Assembly (NCBI RefSeq): GCF_003730195.1
Contig: NZ_QWGG01000004.1
Location: 186,001 to 250,000, forward strand
Direction of reading: 5' to 3'
DNA: 64,000 nt
DNA from: Halosimplex salinum
Lineage (GTDB): Archaea; Halobacteriota; Halobacteria; Halobacteriales; Haloarculaceae
The translations under genes and the position numbers were made by a program. Below, one piece after another: positions 45,239-54,280 of the stretch. The stretch's first letter is position 1; the number at the start of each line of letters is the position of its first letter. Under the pieces are notes generated by a model. That model worked only from the letters and a program-made list of their open reading frames with translations, made no database searches and had not been told where the DNA came from.

Positions 45239-45259
45239 GCATCAACGGAGACAGTACGA

Positions 45260-46078
45260 ATGCACATTAAGAAACCATGCGCAAACGGTCGGGCAGTCAG
45301 TAGTGTCGTTGTCCTCGTAGCCGTGATCGTTCTCGTTTCGAGTATCGTCGCCGCATCTGTCGTTCTCTTTGGGGTGGATATCACACCGAGTGAGTCTCGA
45401 ACAGGCCCTGAGACAACCGCCCAGACGAAACATCCGGTTTCGACAGTTGTTCCCACGTCGGTCGAGACGAGCACTCACACAGCAACGATAGCAGTTCCAA
45501 CTCCGAGCCCGACAGTATCACCCACGGCGACCGCGACCCCAACGCCAACTCCAACTTCGGTCCCAACGGAGTCACCGACGCCGACCCCAACTGCGACTCC
45601 AGAAGAGAGTCCGAACGACGAATTTGACCACTTTGTCAGTGTGGTGCTCGGGGAGGCGGGAGTGGACGCTGACGTACCGGTTAGACTTCGAGGGTGGACT
45701 GCTTTGAAAGGCGATGTAATGTTCCTCGCAGTCAATCTGACTGCGAGATCGGAGGACGATGTCCGTCGCGCCAAGGAAGTGAACACACTCGTCACGTCCG
45801 GGTACGCACAAGCAGTCGCCCACTACGACAATGGGAAGGTCGATGGGGAGATTCCGAAGAAACTTCGGATTGCTGAGGTGAACAATACCGACGCTCCACC
45901 GAAGACGCTTCACGTGAACACGTCACTGGCTCGTGAGTACTACACTGGACAGATCGAGCCGACAGAGTTCACCGAGCAGTACTGGGACACCGAGCGAAAT
46001 CAGACGGCAAAAGAGAAACGATTCACTCGAAGACTGGACAAGAGGGCAGGGAACGGCACAATACATCCTGAGAAGTGA
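45260..46078 (+). CDS. Pro/Thr-stalk surface protein, paralogue 1
   Basis: A 272-aa protein. Residues about 14-38 are a hydrophobic segment (VVVLVAVIVLVSSIVAASVV) that may anchor or signal it. About 45-118 is a Pro/Thr/Ser stalk with repeated TPTPT and SPTATAT. About 119-272 is a globular domain with DDVRRAKEVNTLVTSGYAQA and LRIAEVNNTDAPP. The stalk is ideal for O-glycosylation. The globular domain matches the next gene's product closely, marking a tandem duplication. No family name comes to mind. The coding region is less G+C-rich than the window average. Confidence 0.75.
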   Translation: MHIKKPCANGRAVSSVVVLVAVIVLVSSIVAASVVLFGVDITPSESRTGPETTAQTKHPVSTVVPTSVETSTHTATIAVPTPSPTVSPTATATPTPTPTSVPTESPTPTPTATPEESPNDEFDHFVSVVLGEAGVDADVPVRLRGWTALKGDVMFLAVNLTARSEDDVRRAKEVNTLVTSGYAQAVAHYDNGKVDGEIPKKLRIAEVNNTDAPPKTLHVNTSLAREYYTGQIEPTEFTEQYWDTERNQTAKEKRFTRRLDKRAGNGTIHPEK

Positions 46079-46109
46079 TACTGATCGATGACAGGTACGA
46101 TTAGTAAGA

Positions 46110-46934
46110 ATGGGTCGTCCTCGTAAAATACTCTCTACTAAACGGGCAAGATCCACCGTCGCTCTAAACTTGCTTTGTGGTGCTGGAACTGCCTTCCTTC
46201 TGGGATCGGGCGGAGGGTTTGATTGGCAACATTCGGAAGCGAATACAACACAGACAGTCACCAAATCAGGTAGTGAACGAACTCCGACGGCAAGACCTAC
46301 AAAAGGAACTCATCGCACATCTACCTTGACTCGAACGCGAACAACGACACGAACTCCGGCACCCACGGCAACTTCGGCCCCAACGCAAACACTGACTGCT
46401 GCGGCAACTCCGACGCCAACAGCAACGCCAACACCGACGCCTACGACACCAGGTCTGTATGCGAACGAGAGGTACAGTGAATTCGTAGCTACAGTCTACG
46501 GTGAAGCAGAAGTGGACACCGAACTACCGCTGAGAATTCGCGGGTATTCAGTTGTTGAAGGTGGTGTACTCGTGATCGCGATGAATCTAACTGCGCGTTC
46601 AGAAGACGACGTGAACCGTTCGAGGGAGGTGAATACACTCGTTACGAGCGGATACGGGCAGGCAGTTGCCCACCACGATAACGGGAATATCGGTGGAAAA
46701 ATACCGACGCGATTACGCATCGCCGAAGTGAACAATACCGGCGTACCTCCCCGTATCTCCTATGTAAATACACTCATAATTCGTGAATATTACACTAATC
46801 AAATAGACAGTGTCGAATTCACAGAACGGGTCTGGGACACTGCCCGAAACATGACTGGGGAGGAAATGAACTTTACCAGAAATCTGGATAGAGACGCCGG
46901 AAACGTGACGATACGTCCCAAATATGCGGATTAA
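46110..46934 (+). CDS. Pro/Thr-stalk surface protein, paralogue 2
   Basis: A 274-aa protein with a hydrophobic N-terminal stretch (VALNLLCGAGTAFLLGSGGG), a Thr/Pro/Arg stalk (about 55-118; TLTRTRTTTRTP, ATPTPTATP) and the same C-terminal domain as paralogue 1: NLTARSEDDVNRSREVNTL, TSGYGQAVAHHDNG, LRIAEVNNTGVPP, EYYTNQIDSVEFTE. The two genes are 31 bp apart on the same strand. N-linked-glycosylation sequons are frequent (NLT, NNT, NMT, NFT, NVT). Base composition is clearly lower in G+C than the neighbours, suggesting acquisition or relaxed selection. Confidence 0.75.
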   Translation: MGRPRKILSTKRARSTVALNLLCGAGTAFLLGSGGGFDWQHSEANTTQTVTKSGSERTPTARPTKGTHRTSTLTRTRTTTRTPAPTATSAPTQTLTAAATPTPTATPTPTPTTPGLYANERYSEFVATVYGEAEVDTELPLRIRGYSVVEGGVLVIAMNLTARSEDDVNRSREVNTLVTSGYGQAVAHHDNGNIGGKIPTRLRIAEVNNTGVPPRISYVNTLIIREYYTNQIDSVEFTERVWDTARNMTGEEMNFTRNLDRDAGNVTIRPKYAD

Positions 46935-47096
46935 ACTCTAATTCGGCACCGTTCTACTCTGGGCACCCTCCAAATCCGATAACCTCCCTCCTCGAGATCG
47001 CGTACATAGGACGGACGTTCCGACTCCCCTGTCATTCCTCCTGCTAAAATATTCTTTAGATAACATATTTTTCCATGCGGTCCCGACAATCTGTCG

Positions 47097-47828
47097 ATGA
47101 CGCCGGAAGACTTCGGTCTCCGTGAGGAGCCGCGGCGACACGAACTATCGCACGACCACTTCGGACAGTCGGACGCGGTCGACGCGCCGATGTTCGACAC
47201 CGGGACGACTATCGTGGCCGTCACCGCGGAAGACGGCGTAGTGATGGCCGCCGACCAGCGGATGAGCCTCGGCGGGCGGTTCACGGCCAACAAGAACGCC
47301 CGGAAGATCTCGCGGGTGCACCCTCGCGCGGCGTTCGCGATCTCCGGGTCTGTCGGGCCGGCACAGGACGTGGTCCGCTCGCTCCGGGCGGAGGCCAGCC
47401 TCTACGAGTCCCGCCGAGACGAACCGATGAGTATGGCGGCGGTGTCCCAGACCGCGGGGCACCTCGTGCGTGGGCTACCGGTCGCGCCGATCCTCGGCGG
47501 TGTCGACGACGAGGGCGGGCACGTCTACGAACTCGACGGCGGCGGGAGCGTGATGGCGGACGCCTACGCGGCCGGTGGGAGCGGGATGCAGGTCGCTTAC
47601 GGTGTGCTCGAACGCCGCTTCGAGCCCGGCGCGGCGCTGGCCGACGCGACCGACGCCGCAGTCGCCGCCGTCGACGCCGCGTGCGAGCGCGATACTGCCA
47701 GCGGAAACGGCGTGACCGTCGCGACGATCACGGACGCGGGGGTCGAGATCGAGGCGGTCGACGACGCCAGCGAGGCGACCGCTACCGAAGGCCGCGACGC
47801 GGCGGGCGACTCCGGGGAGGTGGCCTGA
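47097..47828 (+). CDS. psmB: Proteasome beta subunit
   Basis: A 243-aa beta subunit. A 36-residue propeptide ends at DTG, and Thr37 becomes the catalytic N-terminal Thr (TTIVAVTAEDGVVMAADQR). The active-site Asp is in AADQR and the Lys in NARKISRV (equivalent of K33, one residue further because of a loop insertion). GSVGPAQDVVRSL and AGGSGMQVAYGVLE are the usual later motifs. It forms the inner beta-rings of the 20S core. It is immediately upstream of, and overlaps, an alpha gene (ATGA). The acidic tail (EATATEGRDAAGDSG) is haloarchaeal. Confidence 0.92.
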   Translation: MTPEDFGLREEPRRHELSHDHFGQSDAVDAPMFDTGTTIVAVTAEDGVVMAADQRMSLGGRFTANKNARKISRVHPRAAFAISGSVGPAQDVVRSLRAEASLYESRRDEPMSMAAVSQTAGHLVRGLPVAPILGGVDDEGGHVYELDGGGSVMADAYAAGGSGMQVAYGVLERRFEPGAALADATDAAVAAVDAACERDTASGNGVTVATITDAGVEIEAVDDASEATATEGRDAAGDSGEVA

Positions 47829-48556
47829 TGCAGTCGAGCGACCAGCAGGCGTACGACCGCGGCGTGACGGTCTTCTCGCCCGACGGGCGACTGTATCAGG
47901 TCGAGTACGCACGCGAAGCGGTCAAGCGCGGCAGTCCCGCGGTGGGCGTCGCGGCGGCGGACGCGGTCGTCTTCGCCGCGCACGGCCGGCCGCGGTCGCC
48001 GCTGATGGAGCCCGACAGCATCGAGAAGGTCCACGACCTCGACGGCCGCCTCGGGGTCGCCTCCGCGGGGCACGTCGCGGACGCGCGGCGACTGGTCGAC
48101 TACGGCCGACAGTTCGCACAGCGCGAACGTCTGCGCTACGGCGAAGCGCCGGCCGTGGAACCGGTCGCGAAAGCGGTGGCCGACCAGATCCAGGAGTCGA
48201 CGCAGTCCGGCGGGACGCGACCGTTCGGTGCAGCGCTCCTCGTCGGCGGCGTCGTCGACGACGGGCCCCATCTCTACGAGATCGACCCCTCCGGGACGCC
48301 GGCCGAGTGGCGCGCGACCGCCGTCGGTGACGGGAGCGAAGCGATCCGGAGTCACCTCGAAGCCGAGTACGCGACGGGACTCGACGCAGACGCCGGTCTC
48401 TCGCTGGCGCTGTCGGCGCTCGAAGAGGGGGCTGACGAGGAACTCACCGCCTTGGAGGTCGACGTGGCAGTGCTGGACGAGAGTGGGTTCGAAGCGTTCG
48501 ACCGCGACCGCCGGGCGACTGCGCTCGACGACGCCGACCTCTCCGCTGCGTCGTGA
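47828..48556 (+). CDS. psmA: Proteasome alpha subunit
   Basis: A 242-aa alpha subunit. AYDRGVTVFSPDGRLYQVEY is the gate-forming N-terminal tail, followed by AREAVKRGSPAVGV and GVASAGHVADARRLVDYGR. The usual ADKR-type motif reads AAHGRPRSPLME, a divergence typical of alpha subunits, which are not proteolytic. It shares a one-nucleotide start/stop overlap with psmB. A beta-then-alpha operon is unusual; the paralogues described in haloarchaea are generally at separate loci, so this could be an alternative core. Confidence 0.9.
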   Translation: MQSSDQQAYDRGVTVFSPDGRLYQVEYAREAVKRGSPAVGVAAADAVVFAAHGRPRSPLMEPDSIEKVHDLDGRLGVASAGHVADARRLVDYGRQFAQRERLRYGEAPAVEPVAKAVADQIQESTQSGGTRPFGAALLVGGVVDDGPHLYEIDPSGTPAEWRATAVGDGSEAIRSHLEAEYATGLDADAGLSLALSALEEGADEELTALEVDVAVLDESGFEAFDRDRRATALDDADLSAAS

Positions 48557-48595
48557 GTGGCGGAGGCGGGGCAGAGGCGATGGCTGGGCCGGCGA

Positions 48596-49618
48596 TTACG
48601 CGCTCGCCCCGGAATCGCGCCGGCTCCGGTCCGAGGCGCTCTCTGACGTGTGATCTTCGCCCACGTCGACGCGCCGGTGGTCGACAACCGTTCCGTCGCG
48701 GGCGACGTACAGGCGGAGGTCCTCGCCGTCGAGTCGCGTGCTGACGAGGACGCACCACGGGTCCCGGGAGACGACGCGCTCGCGCCACTCGCTCCCCACG
48801 TTCCAGATGGGTCGCTCGCGCACGTCGCGAGCGTGATCGTGGTAGAACGCGACGACCGCCGGGTGGTCGAGCAGGGTGAGCGCGACGGGGCAGCGCAGGT
48901 CCGCACCGCAGGCCTCGCACTCGAAGACAGTCCGGGCGGGGACGTGTTCCGTCCCCGTTTCCTGTGGGTCTGACGGCGCGGTCGCGTCTCTGTCGGCGAC
49001 CGCTTCGACCGTCGTCGAGACCGTGCCGGCGCAGTCGGGACAGACGCCGTCGCCGAACGACGCGATGCGTCGGCGGTGGTGTGCGTCGAGCGCCTCGGGG
49101 AGGTCGTCGGCGTCGTGGCTGGCGTAGCCGCCGGCCGGGAACGAGAGTTGCAAGAGCGGCGCGTCGCAGTTCTCGCAGTCGATCTCGGTGACGTTGTCGA
49201 CGACGGTGGCGACGAGAGCGACGTCACCGCAGAACGGGCAGTCATCGTCGAGTTCGATCGGGTCGCGGTCGACGCTCGCGGTGTAGGTTCCCGCCCGGAG
49301 GGCCCGGGCGACCGACCGTCCCGCGTCGGTCAGTTCGTATCGCTCGTCCTCGCGCTGGCGCACGAACCCGTCGGTGAGCTGGCGGAGGTGGTACGCGAAC
49401 CCCGCCGAGGTGTCCTCGTCCGTCGCGTCGAACAGCGCCGAGAAGGTGCGCGGCGTCTCGTCGGCGATGGCCCGGACGATTTCGAGCCGAGTCTCACCGC
49501 CCAGCGCTCCGAACGCGTCGCTCGGCGGCAAACCGTCGGGTTCCGGGACCGATGCGGCTGCTGGCTCGCCCTCGGACTCGTCGGTCACCGTCTCGTCCTC
49601 GCGCCGCTCGGCCGTCAT
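48596..49618 (-). CDS. ArsR-type winged-helix regulator with zinc ribbons
   Basis: A 340-aa protein. About residues 30-105 are a winged helix (ETRLEIVRAIADETPRTFSA, then FAYHLRQLTDGFVRQRED, ending YELTDAGRSVARAL). Two or more zinc-ribbon pairs follow: CPFCGD with CENCDA at about 128-155, and CPDCAG with CEACGA at about 195-240. The C-terminal third is a beta-rich domain. This combination recurs in uncharacterised haloarchaeal regulators. It probably binds its own promoter region upstream and senses an unknown signal. It is divergent from moaA. Confidence 0.82.
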   Translation of the reverse strand: MTAERREDETVTDESEGEPAAASVPEPDGLPPSDAFGALGGETRLEIVRAIADETPRTFSALFDATDEDTSAGFAYHLRQLTDGFVRQREDERYELTDAGRSVARALRAGTYTASVDRDPIELDDDCPFCGDVALVATVVDNVTEIDCENCDAPLLQLSFPAGGYASHDADDLPEALDAHHRRRIASFGDGVCPDCAGTVSTTVEAVADRDATAPSDPQETGTEHVPARTVFECEACGADLRCPVALTLLDHPAVVAFYHDHARDVRERPIWNVGSEWRERVVSRDPWCVLVSTRLDGEDLRLYVARDGTVVDHRRVDVGEDHTSESASDRSRRDSGASA

Positions 49619-49714
49619 GTCACGCTACTGCGTGCCACGGCGGTTTGAACCTGTCGTCCGTGGCGATCTCTGCGGGGTGACCGGGTGTGCAGAAATCCTG
49701 GAACAGGCACCGGC

Positions 49715-49721
49715 CTTATTA
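49715..49721 (+). promoter_or_regulatory. TATA box of moaA
   Basis: CTTATTA ends 22 nt before the ATG at 49744, giving a short leader. GGTGA immediately before the ATG may add a weak Shine-Dalgarno site. Confidence 0.55.
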
Positions 49722-49743
49722 CTACCGGGCGGAAAGGTGAGGT

Positions 49744-50820
49744 ATGCTCGCGGACGAGTTCGGTCGGGAAGTGAGCGGCGTGCGGGTCTCGCTGACCGAT
49801 CGGTGCAACTTCGACTGCGTCTACTGTCACAACGAGGGGCTGGGTGACACCCGCGGCCCCATGGCGCCCCGCGAGCACGAGATGAGCACCGACGACGTGG
49901 TCCGCTTCCTGCAGGTCGTCTCCGAATTCGGCGTCGACTCGGTGAAGTTCACCGGCGGCGAACCGCTCCTGCGCGAGGACGTCGAGGAGATCGTCCGCCG
50001 TTCCCCCGACGAGATGGAGGTCTCCCTGACCACGAACGGGACGATGTTGCCGGGTCGGGCCGGGGACCTCGTGGACGCCGGTCTCGAACGCGTCAACATC
50101 TCACAGGACGCGCTCGACCGTGAGACGTTCAAGGAGGTCACGCAGGCAGGCGCCTACGACGCCGTGATGGACGGGGTCGACGCCGCGCTGGAGGCGGGGC
50201 TGGCGCCGGTCAAGTTGAACATGGTCGTCTTCGAGCAGACCGCCGGGTACGTCCCGGAGATGGTCGAGCACGTCGCCGAGAACGACGGCCTGCGCCTCCA
50301 GCTCATCGAGTATATGCCGGAGATCGCGGGCCACCCCGAGTGGGCCATCGACATCGAGCGCGTCCACGACTGGCTCGAAGAACAGGCCGATCACGTCGAG
50401 CGCCGGGAGATGCACGACCGCAGACGCTACTGGGTGACTCCCGACGGCACAGATCTCGACTGGGACGCCGTCGTCGACGACGGGACGGTCGACGAATCCG
50501 AGGCGGGCATGGTCGAGATCGTCGATCCGGTGGAGAACCCGACCTTCTGCGCGAACTGTCACCGCGTGCGCGTCACGCACGAGGGCTACCTGAAAGGCTG
50601 TCTCAACCGGAACGACGACCTGCGACCGATGGGTGAGATGACTCGCGGCGAGATCCGCGAGACCTTCCGCGAGACGGTCGCGAATCGCGTCCCCTTCTAC
50701 GGCGAGTACATGGTGAAAGAAGACGGCGAGTGGGTCGTCAACGACGAGTACCTCGACGACTCACCGGCCGGCGACGCGTCCTCGACCGTCGACGAGACGC
50801 CGGCACAGACCGACGATTGA
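49744..50820 (+). CDS. moaA: GTP 3',8-cyclase MoaA
   Basis: A 358-aa radical-SAM enzyme. The SAM cluster motif is CNFDCVYC (Cys 21, 25, 28). [18 protein letters not shown] is the GGEP motif, and [17 protein letters not shown] and LKLNM-like [11 protein letters not shown] are core barrel strands. The C-terminal 4Fe-4S cluster is [18 protein letters not shown], which binds GTP. It makes the first committed step of molybdopterin synthesis. A molybdopterin enzyme lies at 59.9 kb. The C-terminal tail of about 30 acidic residues exceeds the usual MoaA length. Confidence 0.93.
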   Translation: MLADEFGREVSGVRVSLTDRCNFDCVYCHNEGLGDTRGPMAPREHEMSTDDVVRFLQVVSEFGVDSVKFTGGEPLLREDVEEIVRRSPDEMEVSLTTNGTMLPGRAGDLVDAGLERVNISQDALDRETFKEVTQAGAYDAVMDGVDAALEAGLAPVKLNMVVFEQTAGYVPEMVEHVAENDGLRLQLIEYMPEIAGHPEWAIDIERVHDWLEEQADHVERREMHDRRRYWVTPDGTDLDWDAVVDDGTVDESEAGMVEIVDPVENPTFCANCHRVRVTHEGYLKGCLNRNDDLRPMGEMTRGEIRETFRETVANRVPFYGEYMVKEDGEWVVNDEYLDDSPAGDASSTVDETPAQTDD

Positions 50821-50870
50821 CGCCGGACGCCGAACTGCCGACGGAGGCCGAACGTTCTGCGGACGCGGGT

Positions 50871-51944
50871 TCACCAGTCGGCGACGCCTCTCGCGTCCAG
50901 ATACTGTCGGGTCGGCCCGCCGACGACCACGTCCGCAGCCTGGAGGTCCTCGACCGTCCGGGAGCCGGTGACGAACATCGCCGTCTCCAGTTCCGCGACC
51001 AGGTCCTCGGCCACCTCCACGACTGCGTCGGTCCCCCGGCCGGCGGGCCGGAGGAACGGCTTGGCGAGTCCGCCGGCGGTCGCACCGAGCGCGACGGCCT
51101 TCGCGACGTCCAGCCCCGAACGGACGCCGCCGCTGGCGACGACGGTGTCGTGGACGTCGAGACATTCGAGGGTGCTCGCGACCGTCGGGATGCCCCACTG
51201 GCGGAACCGCTCGCCGAGGCGCTCTCCCTGGCGCTCGTCGCGGGCGGCGGCGCGGTAGGCCTCGACGCCGGACCACGTTGTGCCGCCCTTTCCGGCCACG
51301 TCGATGGCATCGACGCCGGCAGCGGCGAGCTTTCGGGCCGTTCCCCGGGAGAACCCGTTGCCGGTCTCCTTGACGATCACCGGGACCGACAGCCCGTCGC
51401 ACACGCGCTCGATGGCGTCGAGACAGCCGCGGGCGTCGACGTCGCCTTCGGGCTGGACGGCCTCCTGCAGGAAGTTGCAGTGGACGGCGACGGCGTCGGC
51501 GTCGATCATCTCGACCGCGCGCTCGACGCCCGCGACGCCGTACTCCTCCAGCTGCGCGGCGCCGATGTTGCCGTAGACGAAGGCGGTCGGTGCGGCCTCC
51601 CGGACGACCGAGTAGGACTCGACGGTCTCCTCGTCTTCGAGCCCCGCGCGCTGGCTGCCGACGCCCATCGCGATGCCGACCTCCTCGGCGGCCGCGGCGA
51701 GCGCCCGGTTGATCTTCGTCGTGTTGGGGTGGCCGCCGGTCATGCTCTCGATCACGATGGGCGCGTCGAGTTCGTGCCCGAGGAAGTCGACGCTCGGGTC
51801 GACGGCCTCTCTGTCGATCTCCGGCAGGGCCTCGTGGACGAGCGAGACGTCCGCGAAGCCCGTCCCCGGTTCCTCGACGTCTTCTTCGTTTACGATCCTG
51901 ACGTGGTCGTCCTTCCTGTCGACCGTCTCGTCCGATCCCGTCAT
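50871..51944 (-). CDS. fni: Type 2 isopentenyl-diphosphate delta-isomerase
   Basis: A 357-aa FMN-dependent isomerase that interconverts IPP and [20 protein letters not shown] is the opening signature; [19 protein letters not shown] is the FMN/phosphate segment; [29 protein letters not shown] (substrate-binding), [36 protein letters not shown] and [12 protein letters not shown] complete the barrel. It belongs to isoprenoid lipid synthesis with mevalonate kinase and isopentenyl phosphate kinase at 62.4-64 kb. The start at 51944 gives the family start; upstream codons run into repeat copy E. It converges with moaA, stops 50 bp apart. Confidence 0.93.
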   Translation of the reverse strand: MTGSDETVDRKDDHVRIVNEEDVEEPGTGFADVSLVHEALPEIDREAVDPSVDFLGHELDAPIVIESMTGGHPNTTKINRALAAAAEEVGIAMGVGSQRAGLEDEETVESYSVVREAAPTAFVYGNIGAAQLEEYGVAGVERAVEMIDADAVAVHCNFLQEAVQPEGDVDARGCLDAIERVCDGLSVPVIVKETGNGFSRGTARKLAAAGVDAIDVAGKGGTTWSGVEAYRAAARDERQGERLGERFRQWGIPTVASTLECLDVHDTVVASGGVRSGLDVAKAVALGATAGGLAKPFLRPAGRGTDAVVEVAEDLVAELETAMFVTGSRTVEDLQAADVVVGGPTRQYLDARGVADW

Positions 51945-52027
51945 CTGTTGCCCGCAGTACCGACGGCCATACCTTACAACTACCTCTTCCCGGCCAGGGA
52001 CGCGTGTCGGTCCCGCGAAAATCAATC

Positions 52028-52467
52028 GTGGCGCGCGCTGGAGCGCGCTTTCATGCGCGCGACGAAGTCGTGCGAGGGATGAGTAACGCAGGAGCGAAGC
52101 GACGAGTAACGCAATCGGCTGGGGAGGTGTGTGGCCGTCTGCGGTGGCGTGCGGTGCTGTCTTCCGTGCTGCCCCTGGTGGACTGAAAGGGCGAGGCGCG
52201 CGTGGCGCGACCGTAGGGAGCGCCACGGCTAGCCGAACGGCGACCGACGGGAGCCGTGAGGCGCGCTCGCGTTCAGTTCAGTCGCCTGAGCGGCCGCTAT
52301 ACGCGCGAGTGCGGCGTAGTGCGGTTGTTCGAGCGCGGATATGCCGCTCAGTGACCGCGAGAGCGAGGCGCGAGCGAAGCGAGCGCCTCGACATGTGAAC
52401 GGGGAGCGAAGCGACCCGTGAGCGAGCGGGCCGAGGGCTTTCAGCGCTTGCTACCGACGGCAGTCGA
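52028..52467 (+). repeat. Dispersed structured non-coding element, copy E
   Basis: It lies between fni and a NUDIX gene, in the opposite orientation to both. The 5' hairpin is GCGCGC/GCGCGC with a TTTCAT loop (52043-52060), again a different but fully paired stem. The core block is at 52115-52134 (GTGG for GAGG), and GGACTGAAAGGGCGAG is present. The 9-bp stem is CTGAGCGGC/GCCGCTCAG (52286-52294 with 52343-52351), with both arms changed relative to copies A and B, and CTAT/ATAT kept. The 3' GAGCGAGCGGGCCGAGGG module is near 52420. The optional GGAAGAC hairpin is absent. Confidence 0.8.
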
Positions 52468-52485
52468 AACCGGTCCTCGGATTCG

Positions 52486-53034
52486 TCACTCTAATTCGTC
52501 GAGCGTCTTCGCGACGATTTCGTCCACGTCGGTCGTCCCGTAGCGCTTCCGAGACACGTCGCGCATCGTCCCGCCGGAATCACGCCACTCGTCGGCCGAC
52601 CAGAACCGTACGTCCTGCGCGTCGGAGCCGGCCTCCAGTACCCCATCGGTCGCGTCGCGGTGGACGGCGTACTCGAAACCGACCATGTGTTTGCCCTCGG
52701 CGACCCACGTCCCGCGGCCGGCGACCAGCGTCAACTCGCGCCGGTCGACCGAGAGGCCGGTTTCCTCTTCGAGTTCGCGCGCGGCCGCGCGATCGGGACC
52801 CTCTCCCCAGTCGACGTGCCCGGCGGGAGTGCCCCACTGCCCCGCATCCTCGCCGACGCCCCGCTGGATGAGCAGGACGCGCTCGCCGTCGACGACGGTG
52901 ACGCTCACGCCGGGCGTCGGGCTGTGAAAGACGTACTGGTCGCAGTCCTCGCAGAAATACGCCCCGGGCGAGAGGTCGGCGTCGGCGAGTTCGCTCCCGC
53001 AGTACCCGCAGAAATCGGGCTCGTAGTTCGTCAT
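52486..53034 (-). CDS. NUDIX hydrolase with N-terminal zinc ribbon
   Basis: A 182-aa protein. Residues 9-33 form a zinc ribbon (CGYCG and CEDCD pairs). The NUDIX domain is at about 40-160: GQWGTPAGHVDWGEGPDRAA then ARELEEETGLSVD (G-x5-E-x7-REUxEE). This domain order resembles NADH-pyrophosphatase NudC and related archaeal proteins. Its substrate is likely a dinucleotide or ADP-sugar, but this is not proven. The start MTNYEPDFCGYC is at 53034. Confidence 0.88.
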   Translation of the reverse strand: MTNYEPDFCGYCGSELADADLSPGAYFCEDCDQYVFHSPTPGVSVTVVDGERVLLIQRGVGEDAGQWGTPAGHVDWGEGPDRAAARELEEETGLSVDRRELTLVAGRGTWVAEGKHMVGFEYAVHRDATDGVLEAGSDAQDVRFWSADEWRDSGGTMRDVSRKRYGTTDVDEIVAKTLDELE

Positions 53035-53103
53035 CGCTTGCCGGTCGAACGGGTCCGTGTTAACGGCTGCGACGAATCGATCGTGACGGTGCCGGCCGCT
53101 CGG

Positions 53104-53397
53104 TCACGGTCGCCGGAACGTGTAGGCGACGCCACCGGCCTCGCCCTCGGCCCGGAGTTCGCCGGCGTCGTGGTCGAAGACGAGGCGGTCGGGCGCCCCG
53201 GCGAACTCGTGGAGGGGCATACCGGTCTCGATTCGGCCGTCCGGGCGGACCGTGACGTGGGTGACGCCGCGGAAGTCGGCGACCAGCGACCCGTCCTCGC
53301 GCTCGGTGACCGCGTCGGCGCCGGCGAAGCGTTCGAGGTTCCGGCGGACGGCCTCGCGGTCGGTCGGATCGACGACCGTGGGGTCCTGTCCGGTCAT
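53104..53397 (-). CDS. Small uncharacterised haloarchaeal protein
   Basis: A 97-aa acidic protein (MTGQDPTVVDPTDREAVRRN at the start). Alternating strands such as VTHVTVRPDGRIETGMPLHE and LVFDHDAGELRAEGEAGGVA suggest a compact beta-rich fold. No family is recognised. The ATG at 53397 is chosen because the upstream continuation is Arg/Pro-rich. It lies 69 bp upstream of the NUDIX gene on the same strand, with which it may be co-transcribed. Confidence 0.6.
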   Translation of the reverse strand: MTGQDPTVVDPTDREAVRRNLERFAGADAVTEREDGSLVADFRGVTHVTVRPDGRIETGMPLHEFAGAPDRLVFDHDAGELRAEGEAGGVAYTFRRP

Positions 53398-53514
53398 GTC
53401 GGTACGTCGGCCCGGACGAACAAAGCGGTGGCGTCGACGCGGGCGGGACGGGGTGACCACTCGGTGACGACCGGGGCCATGTGACTGAGTGGCGCGAGGG
53501 GTCCACTTCGTGAT

Positions 53515-53522
53515 ATTTAAAT
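53515..53522 (+). promoter_or_regulatory. Strong TATA box upstream of tRNA-Ser and the ribosomal operon
   Basis: TTTAAATA is one of the best TATA matches in the window. Transcription should start near 53545, about 100 nt before the tRNA-Ser. A weaker GTATACAA (53621-53628) nearer the tRNA could be its own promoter. Confidence 0.65.
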
Positions 53523-53555
53523 AGGGGCCGGGAGGTAATTCAGGTACGCTCGTGC

Positions 53556-53599
53556 AGGGACGTCGGGTCCCGAGTCCCGCAGGTGACTCGTCGGAGTCA
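53556..53599 (+). ncRNA. Two-hairpin leader or small RNA before tRNA-Ser
   Basis: GGGAC/GTCCC with a 5-nt loop (53556-53570) is followed by GTGACTC/GAGTCAC with a GTCG loop (53582-53599). Both lie downstream of the strong TATA box and upstream of the tRNA, so they would be in the first 60 nt of a transcript. This may be processed leader RNA or a small RNA; no known class is recognised. Confidence 0.4.
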
Positions 53600-53645
53600 C
53601 GCCATGTGAGGGCGCCAGTATACAACCAGCACGCGGCAAGTGCGT

Positions 53646-53730
53646 GTCGTGGTAGCCAAGCCTGGCCCAAGGCGCAGGGTTGCTAACTCTGTGGCGTACA
53701 GCCTCCGGGGTTCGAATCCCCGCCACGACG
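53646..53730 (+). tRNA. tRNA-Ser (GCT anticodon)
   Basis: Acceptor stem GTCGTGG (53646-53652) pairs with CCACGAC (53723-53729), G discriminator. The anticodon loop TTGCTAA gives GCT, reading AGC/AGU. A long variable arm (TGTGGCGTACAGCCTC region) marks it as class II, as tRNA-Ser must be. GGTTCGAATCC is the T-loop. CCA is not encoded. It precedes the ribosomal protein S13 gene by 22 bp. Confidence 0.95.
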
Positions 53731-53752
53731 CTCACACCCGAATCACAGACAT

Positions 53753-54280
53753 ATGAGTGCAGAAGACCAAGACCCGGACGAAGCGGAAGACGAAGAGGAT
53801 ATCCGTTATTTCGTCCGCATCGGCCAGACCGACCTCGACGGCACGAAGTCCGTCGAGCGGTCGCTAACCGACATGAACGGTATCGGCCATCGCGCGGCCC
53901 GCATCATCGCCGAGGAGGCCGGCATCGACCGCCGTGCCGTCTTCGGCAAACTCGAAGAGGACGACATCGACGAGATCGTCGACCTGGTCGAGGGCTTCGC
54001 CGAGGAGGCGCCCGAGTGGCTCACGAACCACCGGAACGACTTCTTCGCAGGCGAGACCACCCACGAGACCGGGACCGACCTCGACATGACTCGTCGACAG
54101 GACATCAACCGCATGAAGATGATCGACTCCTACAAGGGGTCGCGTCACAAGCGCGGACAGAAGGTCCGCGGACAGCGGACGAAGTCCACCGGTCGCTCCG
54201 AAGGCACCATCGGCGTCAACGTCGAGGCCATCAAAGAGGAGCAGGCCGAAGCGGCAGAAGCAGAAGGGGATGAAGAGTAA
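53753..54280 (+). CDS. rps13: 30S ribosomal protein S13
   Basis: A 175-aa S13/S18e-type protein at the head of the ribosomal operon. A 20-residue acidic extension ([17 protein letters not shown]) precedes [17 protein letters not shown] and [19 protein letters not shown]. The C-terminus has the RNA-binding [20 protein letters not shown]. It binds the head of the small subunit near the decoding centre. Stop and rps4 start overlap by one base (TAATG). Confidence 0.96.
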   Translation: MSAEDQDPDEAEDEEDIRYFVRIGQTDLDGTKSVERSLTDMNGIGHRAARIIAEEAGIDRRAVFGKLEEDDIDEIVDLVEGFAEEAPEWLTNHRNDFFAGETTHETGTDLDMTRRQDINRMKMIDSYKGSRHKRGQKVRGQRTKSTGRSEGTIGVNVEAIKEEQAEAAEAEGDEE

